Origin: an uncultured Pseudomonadota bacterium
GTDB lineage: Bacteria; Pseudomonadota; Gammaproteobacteria; Steroidobacterales; Steroidobacteraceae
Reading direction: 5' to 3'
Length of the DNA: 64,000 nt
Assembly: GCA_903885195.1 (NCBI GenBank)
Contig: CAISHQ010000066.1
Coordinates: 50,140 to 114,139 of the forward strand
A program made the translations under genes and the position numbers. The notes beneath the pieces were generated by a model that saw only the letters and a program-made list of their open reading frames with translations, made no database searches and was not told where the DNA came from. Each line of letters opens with the position of its first letter. The stretch's first letter is position 1. Positions 8,781 to 17,337 of the stretch are shown piece after piece.

Positions 8781-9995
8781 TCAGATGACCTTGGCCGAGC
8801 GCAGTGCCGCGAGCCGCGCCGCATCGTAGCCGAGCAAGCGCGAGTAGACCTCGTCATTGTGCTCACCGAGTTCAGTGGGTGCGGAACTGCGGATCCCGCC
8901 CGGCGACTCGGAGAGCTTCGGGGCTACGTTCTGCATGCGCAGTTCGCCGAAGTACGGGTGTTGAGTTTTGACGATGGCATCGCGGGCCTTGAAGTGCGGA
9001 TCCTCCAGCATCTCGGGCGCGCGATAGATCTGCCCGGCGGGTACGCCGAACTTGTCCATGAGCCCCAGCACCTCGCGCGTGGTCAGCGTTTGCGTCCACG
9101 CCTCGATGAGCCCATCGAGTAGCTTCTGATTGGCGCCGCGCGCCTGGTGATTCACAAATCGTTCATCCTTCGGCCACTCGCGCTGCCCCATCGCTTCGCA
9201 CAGCCGACCGAAGACGGTGTCCTGATTGGCCGCGATGAGCACTAGACCGTCGGAGGTTTTATAGACGTTGGACGGGGCGACGTTGGGCAGGATGGCGCCT
9301 GTGCGCTCGCGGATGTAGCCGGTCTTGTCGAACTCTGTGACCAGCGATTCCATCATCGCGAGCACGGCCTCGTAGATTGCCGAATCCACGATCTGTCCGC
9401 GACCCGTCTTCTCGCGGTAATGCAGCGCGGAGAGAGCGCCGAGGCAGGCGAAGGTGGCGGCCAACTCGTCACCGATGCTGATGCCCATGCGCGACGGCGG
9501 CGTCGAGGGGTCGCCCACGACGTAGCGAAGGCCACCCATCGCTTCACCGATGGCGCCGAAGCCGGCCTGGTGGGAGTAGGGGCCGGTCTGGCCATAGCCC
9601 GAGACGCGGATCATGATGAGCTTCGGGTTGATCTTCGAAAGCTCCTCGAAGCCGCAGCCCCATTTCTCCATGGTGCCCGGGCGGAAATTCTCAAGTACAA
9701 AGTCAGCATCTTTGACTAACTCTTTGAAAACACTCTGACCTTCCGCCTGGCGCATATCCAGGGTAATGGCCTTCTTATTGCGCGCGACCACCGGCCACCA
9801 CAGCGACGGCTCGCCCGCCTTCTGTCGGCCCCAGGCGCGCATCGGGTCGCCCTGCCCGGGAGGCTCGATCTTGATGACCTCGGCACCCATGTCACCCAGC
9901 AGTTGTCCGCAAAAGGGCCCCGCGAGCAACGTGCCAAGCTCGAGCACGCGCAAGTCAGACAGGGGGCCACGCTTGAATTGGGGGTCGGCGGTCAT
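8781..9995 (-). CDS. CaiB/BaiF (class III) CoA-transferase
   Basis: 404 aa, full length for the family. N-terminal LRVLELGTLLAGPFCGQLLGD and EVIKIEPPGQGD blocks are diagnostic; the probable catalytic Asp is D176 in GISIGDELA. Enzymes of this class move CoA between two acids, for example succinyl-CoA to glutarate, 3-hydroxy-3-methylglutarate, carnitine or oxalate. It is the first gene of the minus-strand operon and is divergent, across 125 bases, from an HMG-CoA-lyase-like gene, which suggests activation of a free (hydroxy)acid that is then cleaved as its CoA ester. Confidence 0.93.
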   Translation of the reverse strand: MTADPQFKRGPLSDLRVLELGTLLAGPFCGQLLGDMGAEVIKIEPPGQGDPMRAWGRQKAGEPSLWWPVVARNKKAITLDMRQAEGQSVFKELVKDADFVLENFRPGTMEKWGCGFEELSKINPKLIMIRVSGYGQTGPYSHQAGFGAIGEAMGGLRYVVGDPSTPPSRMGISIGDELAATFACLGALSALHYREKTGRGQIVDSAIYEAVLAMMESLVTEFDKTGYIRERTGAILPNVAPSNVYKTSDGLVLIAANQDTVFGRLCEAMGQREWPKDERFVNHQARGANQKLLDGLIEAWTQTLTTREVLGLMDKFGVPAGQIYRAPEMLEDPHFKARDAIVKTQHPYFGELRMQNVAPKLSESPGGIRSSAPTELGEHNDEVYSRLLGYDAARLAALRSAKVI

Positions 9996-10080
9996 CGCAA
10001 AACCTCACGAATAAAAATGCCAGTGCGGCAAGACGGAGCGCATTGTACGGCCGACCGACCTCTGTGGGCACGGGGTCTGT

Positions 10081-10089
10081 TGCTAGAAT
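10081..10089 (+). promoter_or_regulatory. Possible extended -10 promoter for the lyase gene
   Basis: TGCTAGAAT (extended -10 with hexamer TAGAAT at 10084-10089) lies 31 bases before the ATG in the divergent gap 9996-10120. No good -35 is seen. AGGGGG before the ATG is the ribosome site. Confidence 0.4.
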
Positions 10090-10120
10090 CCACCCTGCGT
10101 TTTTTTCGTCAGGGGGAACC

Positions 10121-11035
10121 ATGTCACGTCACATCGAAATCGTCGAAGTCGGGCCGCGCGATGGGCTGCAGAGCGAGCCGGGGGTCATGCCCACTTCCGC
10201 CAAGGTTGAGTTCATCGAGCGATTGATCGATGCCGGGCTGCGCCGGCTCGAGGTGACGAGCTTCGTCAACCCGAAGAAAGTGCCGCAGATGGCGGATGCG
10301 GAACAGGTGCTGGCGGGCCTCAACAAGCGGCCGGACGTGCGATACGTCGGCCTGGTCCTCAATCAAAAGGGGTTCGAGCGAGCGGTGGCGGCCGGCTGCA
10401 ACGAGGTGGGGATGGCGGTTGTCGCCAGCGACACCTTCAACCGTCGCAACCAAGGTGTGGGCACGGACGAGTCCATCGCTGCGTGGCTTGATATCGCCAA
10501 ACAGGCGCATGCCGCCGGCGTGCGACCGCAAGTGACGGTGTCAGCCGCGTTCGGCTGCCCATTCGAAGGGGAGGTATCGGTGGATCGGGTGATCGAGGTC
10601 GCCTGCCGGGTCGCCGAGGGAAATCCCCATGAGATCGCCTTCGCCGACACCATCGGCGTGGGTGTCCCCTCCCAAGTGAGCGAGATTTTGGGCCGAGCGA
10701 CCGCAGCCTTGCCGGGCATGCGACTGCGCGCGCATTTTCACAATACCCGCAATACCGGGCTTGCCAACGCCTACGCGGCGGTCGTGGCGGGTGTCAGCGC
10801 CCTCGATTCGAGCGCGGGCGGCATCGGCGGGTGCCCGTTCGCCCCATCGGCCACCGGCAACATACCGACCGAGGATCTCGTCTACATGCTGGAACGTTCG
10901 GGGTACAGCACGGGCATCGATCTCGACAAGTTGATTGCGACCGGTGAGTGGCTGCAGGGCGTGCTCGGACGCAGCATCCCGAGCATGTTGCTCAAGGCCG
11001 GGACGTTTCCGAAGCCCGCGGCGCGGGCGGCCTGA
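10121..11035 (+). CDS. Hydroxymethylglutaryl-CoA lyase family protein
   Basis: 304 aa TIM-barrel lyase of the HMG-CoA lyase/DRE family. Visible sites: metal-binding GPRDGLQ (D14), HFH (H205, H207) and the mobile cysteine loop GIGGCPFAPSATGN (C238). Classic HMG-CoA lyases have HCHDTYGQAL after strand 7; here it reads HFHNTRNTGLAN, so the substrate may be a relative of HMG-CoA. Expected reaction: cleavage of a 3-hydroxyacyl-CoA to acetyl-CoA and a keto acid. The start ATG at 10121 has AGGGGG upstream; the open frame extends 26 codons further upstream without support. Confidence 0.9.
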   Translation: MSRHIEIVEVGPRDGLQSEPGVMPTSAKVEFIERLIDAGLRRLEVTSFVNPKKVPQMADAEQVLAGLNKRPDVRYVGLVLNQKGFERAVAAGCNEVGMAVVASDTFNRRNQGVGTDESIAAWLDIAKQAHAAGVRPQVTVSAAFGCPFEGEVSVDRVIEVACRVAEGNPHEIAFADTIGVGVPSQVSEILGRATAALPGMRLRAHFHNTRNTGLANAYAAVVAGVSALDSSAGGIGGCPFAPSATGNIPTEDLVYMLERSGYSTGIDLDKLIATGEWLQGVLGRSIPSMLLKAGTFPKPAARAA

Positions 11036-11068
11036 CGCGGAGGCAACGGACGCGCGCGCACATGCGGA

Positions 11069-11097
11069 TTGCGTCATGCGCGGCGAGGTCGGATACT
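11069..11097 (+). promoter_or_regulatory. Weak candidate sigma-70 promoter before hyuA
   Basis: TTGCGT (11069-11074), 17-base spacer, GATACT (11092-11097), about 46 bases before the hyuA ATG. Each box matches the consensus only partly. Confidence 0.28.
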
Positions 11098-11142
11098 CCA
11101 CACGGGTTTCCTTTTTCCCGATAGCGAGCCCAAGGGGGGCGC

Positions 11143-13233
11143 ATGTCATATCGATTGGGTGTAGACGTTGGCGGCACGTTCACGGACCTGCTGCTTGTGC
11201 AAGAAAAAACCGGCCAGACCTGGTCGGCCAAGGTTCCTTCGACACCGGCCGATCAGTCGATCGGCGTGCTGAACGGCATCAAGCGCGTGTGCGAGCGGGC
11301 GGGCATCGACCCGAGCCAGATCGACCACGTGATGCACGGCACGACGGTGGCGACGAACACGGTGCTCACCGGAACCGGTGCGCGCTGTGGTCTCGTCACG
11401 ACCAAGGGGTATCGTCAGGTGCTGCAGATCGCACGCTCCTACGTGCCGGGCGGTCTCGGTGGCTGGATCATCTACAACAAGTCGCTGCCGATGGCGCCGC
11501 TCGCGTGCACCATCGAAGCTGACGAGCGCGTCAGCGCCAAGGGTGAAGTCGTCAAGACGCTCGACGAGAAGGCCTTGCGCCAGAGCCTGCGCTCGCTGAA
11601 GGCACAGAACATCGAAGCGCTCACCGTGTCGCTCATCAACTCGTTCGCCAATCCGGCGCACGAGCGTCGCGTCCGCGAGATCGCGCTCGAAGAACTGCCG
11701 GGCATGCCGGTATCGATTTCTTCGGACGTCGTGCCGGAGATGCAGGAGTACGAGCGCACCGTCACGACGGTCGCAAACTCCTACGTTCGCCCGCGCGTCG
11801 ATCGCTACGTCAAGAACCTCAAGGCCAAGCTTGCTGAAGTGGCCAAGGACGTCAAGCTGCACATCCTGCGCTCGGACGGCGGTCTGGCGTCGGCGTCTTC
11901 GGCGGCCGAGTATCCGGTGAATCTGCTGATGTCCGGCCCTGCGGGCGGCGTCACCGGTGCGCTGTGGGTCGCGGTGCAGGCGGGCTTCCCGAACCTGCTC
12001 ACCGTGGACGTCGGCGGCACCTCGACCGACGTCGCTTTGATCCAGGGCGGTCAGCCGCGCCTGCGGCGTGAGACGACGGTCGGCGACGTAACGGTGCGCG
12101 CATCGTCGGTCGACATTCGCACGGTCGGCGCAGGTGGTGGTTCCATCGCCCACGTGCCGGAACTGACCAAAGCTCTGCGCGTCGGCCCGCAGTCGGCGGG
12201 CGCGGATCCGGGTCCGGCCGCCTACAACCGTGGCGGCACTGAGCCCACGGTGGCTGATGCGAACATCGTGCTCGGATATCTCCCTGCGATGCAAAAGCTC
12301 GGCGGCGACATGGTGCTCAACCGCGAGCTCGCGCAGACGGCGGTCAAGAAAGTCGGCGATGCGCTCGGTTTGAGCGTCAAGCAGGCCGCGCAGGGTATCT
12401 ACAACATCGTCAACGAGAACATGGTGGGTGCGCTGCGCCTCGTGTCGGTCGAGCAGGGCTACGACCCGCGTGACTACGCGCTGATCGCCTTCGGTGGCGC
12501 AGGCCCCTTGCACGCCAATGCTCTGTCGCGACTGCTCGGTTCCTGGCCGTCGATCATTCCGCCGGGTCCGGGCGTGCTCTGCGCTCTCGGCGATGCGACC
12601 ACGGCCGTCCGTGACGAACGCGCCCGCACCTACGTGCGTCGGTTCAGCGAGACGAACGCCAAAGAAATCGAGAAGATCCTGAAGACGCTCGCTGCCGACG
12701 CGTCCAAGGGCCTCGAGGAAGAGGGCGTCTCGAAGAACGAGATCACCACGAGCTACCAGGTGGACCTGCGCTATCACGGCCAGGGACTGCGACTTGCGGT
12801 AGAAGTGAACCTGAAGGATCTACAAAAGAAGGGTCTGAAGGCGATCTCTGATCAGTTCGACGAGGAGCATAAGCGCCTGTTCACCTTCGCGCTGCCGCTC
12901 GAGCACGAGCTCGTCACGCTGCGCGCTGCCGTGCAGGGTCAGGGCATCAAGATCAAGCGTCAGCCGCTCGCCAAGGGCGGCACCGACCCGAAGGCGGCAG
13001 CTGTCGGCAAACAGAAGTCGTTCATGGAAGGCAAGGACGTGACGGCCATCGTTTACGACCGCGCCAAGCTCAAGGCCGGCAACAAGGTGCGCGGTCCGGC
13101 GATCGTCATGGAGATGGACTCGACTTCGGTGATCCTGCCGAAGCACACCGGCCATGTCGACAAGTCCGGCTGCATCCTGATCTACCCCGACAATTACAAG
13201 GCGCCGAAGAAGGCCGCTGGTAAGAGGAAGTAA
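11143..13233 (+). CDS. hyuA: Hydantoinase/oxoprolinase family protein, subunit A (HyuA-like)
   Basis: 696 aa. ATP-binding actin-like fold: LGVDVGGTFTD at residues 4-14 and DVGGTSTDVAL near residue 288, plus GAGGGSIA and a C-terminal domain. Family members are N-methylhydantoinase, 5-oxoprolinase and acetone/acetophenone carboxylase subunits, all coupling ATP hydrolysis to amide cleavage or carboxylation. The B subunit follows after 4 bases, so the two form one enzyme. A carbamoylsarcosine-hydrolase-like gene follows hyuB, favouring the N-methylhydantoin reading. The C-terminus ends in a Lys-rich tail (KAPKKAAGKRK). Confidence 0.93.
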   Translation: MSYRLGVDVGGTFTDLLLVQEKTGQTWSAKVPSTPADQSIGVLNGIKRVCERAGIDPSQIDHVMHGTTVATNTVLTGTGARCGLVTTKGYRQVLQIARSYVPGGLGGWIIYNKSLPMAPLACTIEADERVSAKGEVVKTLDEKALRQSLRSLKAQNIEALTVSLINSFANPAHERRVREIALEELPGMPVSISSDVVPEMQEYERTVTTVANSYVRPRVDRYVKNLKAKLAEVAKDVKLHILRSDGGLASASSAAEYPVNLLMSGPAGGVTGALWVAVQAGFPNLLTVDVGGTSTDVALIQGGQPRLRRETTVGDVTVRASSVDIRTVGAGGGSIAHVPELTKALRVGPQSAGADPGPAAYNRGGTEPTVADANIVLGYLPAMQKLGGDMVLNRELAQTAVKKVGDALGLSVKQAAQGIYNIVNENMVGALRLVSVEQGYDPRDYALIAFGGAGPLHANALSRLLGSWPSIIPPGPGVLCALGDATTAVRDERARTYVRRFSETNAKEIEKILKTLAADASKGLEEEGVSKNEITTSYQVDLRYHGQGLRLAVEVNLKDLQKKGLKAISDQFDEEHKRLFTFALPLEHELVTLRAAVQGQGIKIKRQPLAKGGTDPKAAAVGKQKSFMEGKDVTAIVYDRAKLKAGNKVRGPAIVMEMDSTSVILPKHTGHVDKSGCILIYPDNYKAPKKAAGKRK

Positions 13234-13237
13234 TCCC

Positions 13238-15154
13238 ATGCCCGCAACAATCATTCAACGCAACAAGAAGCCCTTCAAGAAGACGAAGGTCGACACCGTT
13301 ACCATCGATATCATCGAGAGCGCGCTGCGCAACGCGCGCTACGAGATGGACACGGTGCTGTTCCGCACGGCGATGTCGCCGGGCATCCGCGAACAGCACG
13401 ACGAGTTCCCGATGATCGCCAACACCGAAGGCAAGATGGTCGTCGGTCAGTTCGGCTCGTTCATCTGGGGCTTCATGCAGGGTTACGACGGTACGGTGGA
13501 AGAGGGTGACATCTTCCTGACCTCCGATCCGTACTCGGTGAACGGCGCGATCAGCCACGCCAACGACTGGCTGATGCTGATGCCCGTGTACCGTGGTGGT
13601 CGCATCGTCGCCTGGACGGCGATGTTTGGTCACATGACCGACGTCGGCGGCAAGGTGCCGGGGTCGCTGCCGACCGACGGCACGACGATTTACGAAGATG
13701 GCATCGTGGTGCCGCCCACCAAGATCTACAACAAGGGCAAGCTCAACGAAGACGTGCTGCGTGTCGTGCTGCACAACTGCCGCCTGCCCGAGTGGAATCT
13801 GTCGGACTTCAACGCGATCACGGCCGCGCTGCGCACTGCGGCGACCCGCTGCGTGGAAATCGCCGAGCGCTTTGGCGATGACGTGTTCTACTCGGCGATG
13901 GACGCCATGCTCGAGCGCAACAAGCGCGCGATGCGCGCGCTCATCCGGCAGAACGTGCCTGAGACAAAGCAGTTCTTCGAGGACTACATCTGCGACGACG
14001 GCCTGAACATGGGCCCGTATCGCATCAAGTGCAGCATGTGGCGCGAGGGTGACAAGTGCATCTTCGACTTCACCGGCACCGACCCGCAATCGATCTCCTC
14101 GATCAACTTCCTGTTGAACGAAGAGATGTTCAAGATGTTCGCGGGCATCTACATGATCATGGTGTTCGACCCGCAGATCCTCTTCAATGACGGTTTCTAC
14201 GACCTCATGGAAGTGCGCATCCCGCCGGGCACGCTGCTCAAGCCGCTGAAGCCCGCCGCGCTGTCCTGCCGCACGCACGCGCTCGGTCGCATCTTCGACA
14301 TCCTGGCGGGCCTGCTCGGCCAGGGAAATCCGGATTTCATGTGTGGCGCCGGTTTCTCGGACAGCCCGCACTTCATGTACTCCGGTTACAACAAGGACGG
14401 CGAGTGGTACCAGTTGTACCAGATCACCTTCGGTGGCATTCCGGGCAAGCCGTTCGGCGACGGTCCGGACGGCCACTCGTTGTGGCCCTCGTTCACCAAC
14501 GTGCCGAATGAGTTCCTCGAGAGCTACTTCCCACTGCGCATCGATATCTACGAGACGATCGCGGACACGGGCGGTGCCGGCAAGAATCGCGGTGGCAACG
14601 GCCTGCGTATTGGCTATCGCTTCCTCGAGCCGGGTGAAATCTCGATCCACGACGATCGCTGGCTCACCTATCCCTGGGGCGCAAACGGCGGTGAGCCGGG
14701 TGCTCGCAGTCGCAAGCTGCTCAAGCGCGCCAACGGGACCGAGGAGTTGCTGCCGTCGAAGATCGACCACGTCAAGGTTGAGGCCGGTGACCTGCTCATC
14801 GCCGACACCTGGGGCGGCGGCGGCTGGGGCGACCCGCTCGAGCGCGCTGCGTCGCAGGTCGCCTTCGATGTGGTCGCAGGTCTCGTTACTGCGGCGGGCG
14901 CCAAGCGCTACGGCGTGATCGTCAGTGCCGATGGCGTCGTCGACGAGAAGGCGACGGAGGCGCTTCGCGCCAAGATGCGTACGAACCGCGGACCGAAGAA
15001 GATCTTCGATCGCGGCTTCGAGAGCATCGAGGAGCTGAAGGCTCGCTGCAAGGCCGAGACGGGTTTCGATCCGCCGGGCCAGCCGCGCTTCACCAAGTGG
15101 GCGGCGGTCGCAGCGGAAGCCTTGATGAAGAAGAAGGGCAGCAAGGCCGCCTGA
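13238..15154 (+). CDS. hyuB: Hydantoinase/oxoprolinase family protein, subunit B (HyuB-like)
   Basis: 638 aa, partner of HyuA. Family features include RTAMSPGIREQHDEF near residue 45, the SDPY and HANDW segments, and the C-terminal glycine turn TWGGGGWGDP. The N-terminus (RNKKPFKKTK) and C-terminus (MKKKGSKAA) are unusually basic. With HyuA it forms an ATP-dependent ring-opening amidohydrolase or a carboxylase; which one cannot be decided here. A perfect terminator hairpin follows at 15187. Confidence 0.93.
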   Translation: MPATIIQRNKKPFKKTKVDTVTIDIIESALRNARYEMDTVLFRTAMSPGIREQHDEFPMIANTEGKMVVGQFGSFIWGFMQGYDGTVEEGDIFLTSDPYSVNGAISHANDWLMLMPVYRGGRIVAWTAMFGHMTDVGGKVPGSLPTDGTTIYEDGIVVPPTKIYNKGKLNEDVLRVVLHNCRLPEWNLSDFNAITAALRTAATRCVEIAERFGDDVFYSAMDAMLERNKRAMRALIRQNVPETKQFFEDYICDDGLNMGPYRIKCSMWREGDKCIFDFTGTDPQSISSINFLLNEEMFKMFAGIYMIMVFDPQILFNDGFYDLMEVRIPPGTLLKPLKPAALSCRTHALGRIFDILAGLLGQGNPDFMCGAGFSDSPHFMYSGYNKDGEWYQLYQITFGGIPGKPFGDGPDGHSLWPSFTNVPNEFLESYFPLRIDIYETIADTGGAGKNRGGNGLRIGYRFLEPGEISIHDDRWLTYPWGANGGEPGARSRKLLKRANGTEELLPSKIDHVKVEAGDLLIADTWGGGGWGDPLERAASQVAFDVVAGLVTAAGAKRYGVIVSADGVVDEKATEALRAKMRTNRGPKKIFDRGFESIEELKARCKAETGFDPPGQPRFTKWAAVAAEALMKKKGSKAA

Positions 15155-15186
15155 GGCTCCGCCGCCGTTTCTCAAAGCAAGACAAG

Positions 15187-15220
15187 GTCCCCGCACCGCG
15201 AGGCGCGGGGACTTTTTTTT
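15187..15220 (+). terminator. Intrinsic terminator after hyuB
   Basis: GTCCCCGC (15187-15194) pairs with GCGGGGAC (15205-15212), followed by eight T. The next gene starts only 12 bases after the T-tract. Confidence 0.9.
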
Positions 15221-15232
15221 GGAAGGTGCACC

Positions 15233-15880
15233 GTGTCCGATCAATACAGCGCCGTGGGCTACAGTTCGACCTCCATCGGCATGGGCTCGAAGCCCGCCGT
15301 GCTCGTGGTCGACTGGCAGCTCGCGTTCACCGATCCGCGATTCGAGCTCGGAGGACTCGCGCGACTGCATGCGGCGCGGGACAACACCGCGGGTTTGCTG
15401 GCGACGGCTCGTGCTCGCGGAATTCCGGTCGCCGCCTGCTTCACGGCCTACTGCAGCAGCAAGGACATGCCGCTCTGGAAGGTCAACGCGGTGCGCAAGG
15501 AGTTCTTCTACGGGCACGAGTGCACGGCGATGGACCCGAAAATCTTCCACGAGAGCGACTTCACCTACTGCAAAAACGCTCCTTCGATGTTCTTCCAGAC
15601 CCCGCTCATCACCTGGCTAGTGCGCCAGAATATCGACACGCTGTTCATCACCGGCTGCACGACGAGTGGCTGCGTGCGCGCCACGATCGTTGATGGCTTC
15701 TCGTTCGGATTCCGCGTGCAGGTCGTGGCCGATTGCTGCGGCGATGCGGAGGAGGGGCCGCACAACGACACGCTGCGTGACGTCGGTCGGCGCTATGCGG
15801 ATGTGATCGATCGCGCGACGGCTGAACGTCACTTCGCCTCGGCGGGCACAGCGGTCGGCGCGGCGGATCAAAAAGCGTGA
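15233..15880 (+). CDS. Isochorismatase-family cysteine hydrolase, copy B
   Basis: 215 aa, paralog of the gene at 8125. Triad D27 (VLVVDWQ), K114 (TYCKNAPS) and C147 (TTSGCVRA). Closest known activities are N-carbamoylsarcosine amidohydrolase and maleamate amidohydrolase. Following hyuA-hyuB, an N-methylhydantoin to carbamoylsarcosine to sarcosine sequence is plausible. GTG start at 15233 with GGAAGG ribosome site placed directly after the hyuB terminator. The stop overlaps the start of the transporter gene by four bases (GTGA). Confidence 0.88.
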   Translation: MSDQYSAVGYSSTSIGMGSKPAVLVVDWQLAFTDPRFELGGLARLHAARDNTAGLLATARARGIPVAACFTAYCSSKDMPLWKVNAVRKEFFYGHECTAMDPKIFHESDFTYCKNAPSMFFQTPLITWLVRQNIDTLFITGCTTSGCVRATIVDGFSFGFRVQVVADCCGDAEEGPHNDTLRDVGRRYADVIDRATAERHFASAGTAVGAADQKA

Positions 15881-17319
15881 GCCTGCAGCGCGTCGGATTA
15901 TGGCTCGGCGTCGCCTTGTTCACGGCGATGCTGCTGCTGCCGGCGCCCGAGGGCTTGTCGCCCGCCGGGTGGCGCGTCGCCGCCGTTACCGTACTCATCG
16001 GATGCTGGTGGTTCACGGAGGCGGTCCCTGTCACGTTGACCGGGAGCCTGCCGTTTCTGATGCTGCCGCTGCTCGGCGTCACCAAGCCCGAGGCCGTCGC
16101 CGGCCAGTACATGTCGCCTGTGCTGTTCCTGATTCTGGGTGGCTCAGTACTCGGTCTTGCCTTCGAGAAGTGGAACCTGCACCGGCGCATGGCTCTCTTC
16201 GTGGTGTCGAGGTCGAGTGCCCAACCACGGGCGCTGCTGCTCGCCATCATGAGTGTCACGGCCTTCATGTCGATGTGGGTCAACAATTCGGCGACCACCG
16301 TCATGATGCTGCCGATTGCCATGGCCGCGCTCGGTGCGGTCGTCGGCACGGCGGACGATCCAGCGACCGACGTGGGCCGACGGAACTTCGCGGCGGCCAT
16401 GATCCTGTCGGTGTCGTTCGCCTCGAACATCGGCGGCTTCGCCACACCGATCGGTACGCCGGTCAATTCGATCGCGATGGGCATCCTTGATCGCACCTAC
16501 GGCATTGAAATTTCTTTTGCGCAGTGGATGGCGTTCGGCATCCCGTTCACGCTGATCGGCATTCCGGTGTGTTGGTGGATTCTGTGTCGCTGGATCATGC
16601 CGTTCAACTTCAGCGGCGGCAGTCGTGAGCAGGTGAGGGCGGCGATCGGCGATTGCGGGCCACTCGGCACGCCGGAGCGCCGCGTGCTCGGCATCGTGCT
16701 GCTGGTGGCTGCAGCCTGGGTGTTTCTGCCGTTGCTCGATGATCACATCATCGGTTTGACCGATGCCGGTATTGCCATTGCCGGGGCCTTGATTATTTGC
16801 ATCATTCCCTCGGGCGCTCGGGGTCCGGGTGCGCCGGCGCGGCTGCTGGAGTGGAACGATGCCAAACAGGCGCCGTGGTATCTCATTTTGCTGCTGGGCG
16901 GTGGCGTCGCGCTTGCAGACTCGGTGGTTAAGTCGGGCTTGAGTGCCTGGCTTGGCACCTCGCTCGCCGCGTTCAGCGATCTGCCGCTGCTGCCGATGTT
17001 GTTCGGCATTGCCCTGATGTGCGCGTTGATCACCGAAGCCGCGAGCAACGTCGCAACCGCCACGATTTTCATGCCGATCGCCGCAGGGCTCGCACTGGGT
17101 GCCAACTACGATCCGGTGCTGGCGGCACTGGCTGCCGGCATGGCGGCCAATCTTGGCTTTGCGAATCCGGCCGCCACCTCGTCCAATGCGCTGGTGTATT
17201 CGACGGGGCGAATCCCCATCACGGGAATGCTTAAAGCCGGACTGCTGTTTGATCTCGCGGGTGCTGTGCTGGTTGCTCTGGCGTGCCTGTGGATCGTGCC
17301 TTTGCTGACGCTCAGCTAG
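15877..17319 (+). CDS. SLC13/DASS-type anion transporter
   Basis: 480 aa, about 11-12 membrane helices. Two inverted-repeat signatures of sodium:dicarboxylate symporters are present: WVNNSATTVMMLP near residue 140 and ITEAASNVATATIFMP near residue 385, the SNT-type substrate and cation loops. Family substrates are C4-C6 di/tricarboxylates or sulfate. Coupled by a 4-base overlap to the cysteine hydrolase, it probably imports or exports an acid handled by the hyu/lyase genes. GTG start. Confidence 0.9.
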   Translation: MSLQRVGLWLGVALFTAMLLLPAPEGLSPAGWRVAAVTVLIGCWWFTEAVPVTLTGSLPFLMLPLLGVTKPEAVAGQYMSPVLFLILGGSVLGLAFEKWNLHRRMALFVVSRSSAQPRALLLAIMSVTAFMSMWVNNSATTVMMLPIAMAALGAVVGTADDPATDVGRRNFAAAMILSVSFASNIGGFATPIGTPVNSIAMGILDRTYGIEISFAQWMAFGIPFTLIGIPVCWWILCRWIMPFNFSGGSREQVRAAIGDCGPLGTPERRVLGIVLLVAAAWVFLPLLDDHIIGLTDAGIAIAGALIICIIPSGARGPGAPARLLEWNDAKQAPWYLILLLGGGVALADSVVKSGLSAWLGTSLAAFSDLPLLPMLFGIALMCALITEAASNVATATIFMPIAAGLALGANYDPVLAALAAGMAANLGFANPAATSSNALVYSTGRIPITGMLKAGLLFDLAGAVLVALACLWIVPLLTLS

Positions 17320-17337
17320 GCTGTCGTTGCGCGGGCC

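Noticed and set aside
11146..12777. 543-codon minus-strand frame opposite hyuA
   Set aside because: Shadow of a conserved gene; no start signals or domain.
13106..15550. 814-codon open frame on the minus strand opposite hyuB
   Set aside because: It is antisense to a complete conserved HyuB gene, is Arg/His/Asp-rich, has no recognisable domain and no ribosome site. High GC content makes such shadows expected.
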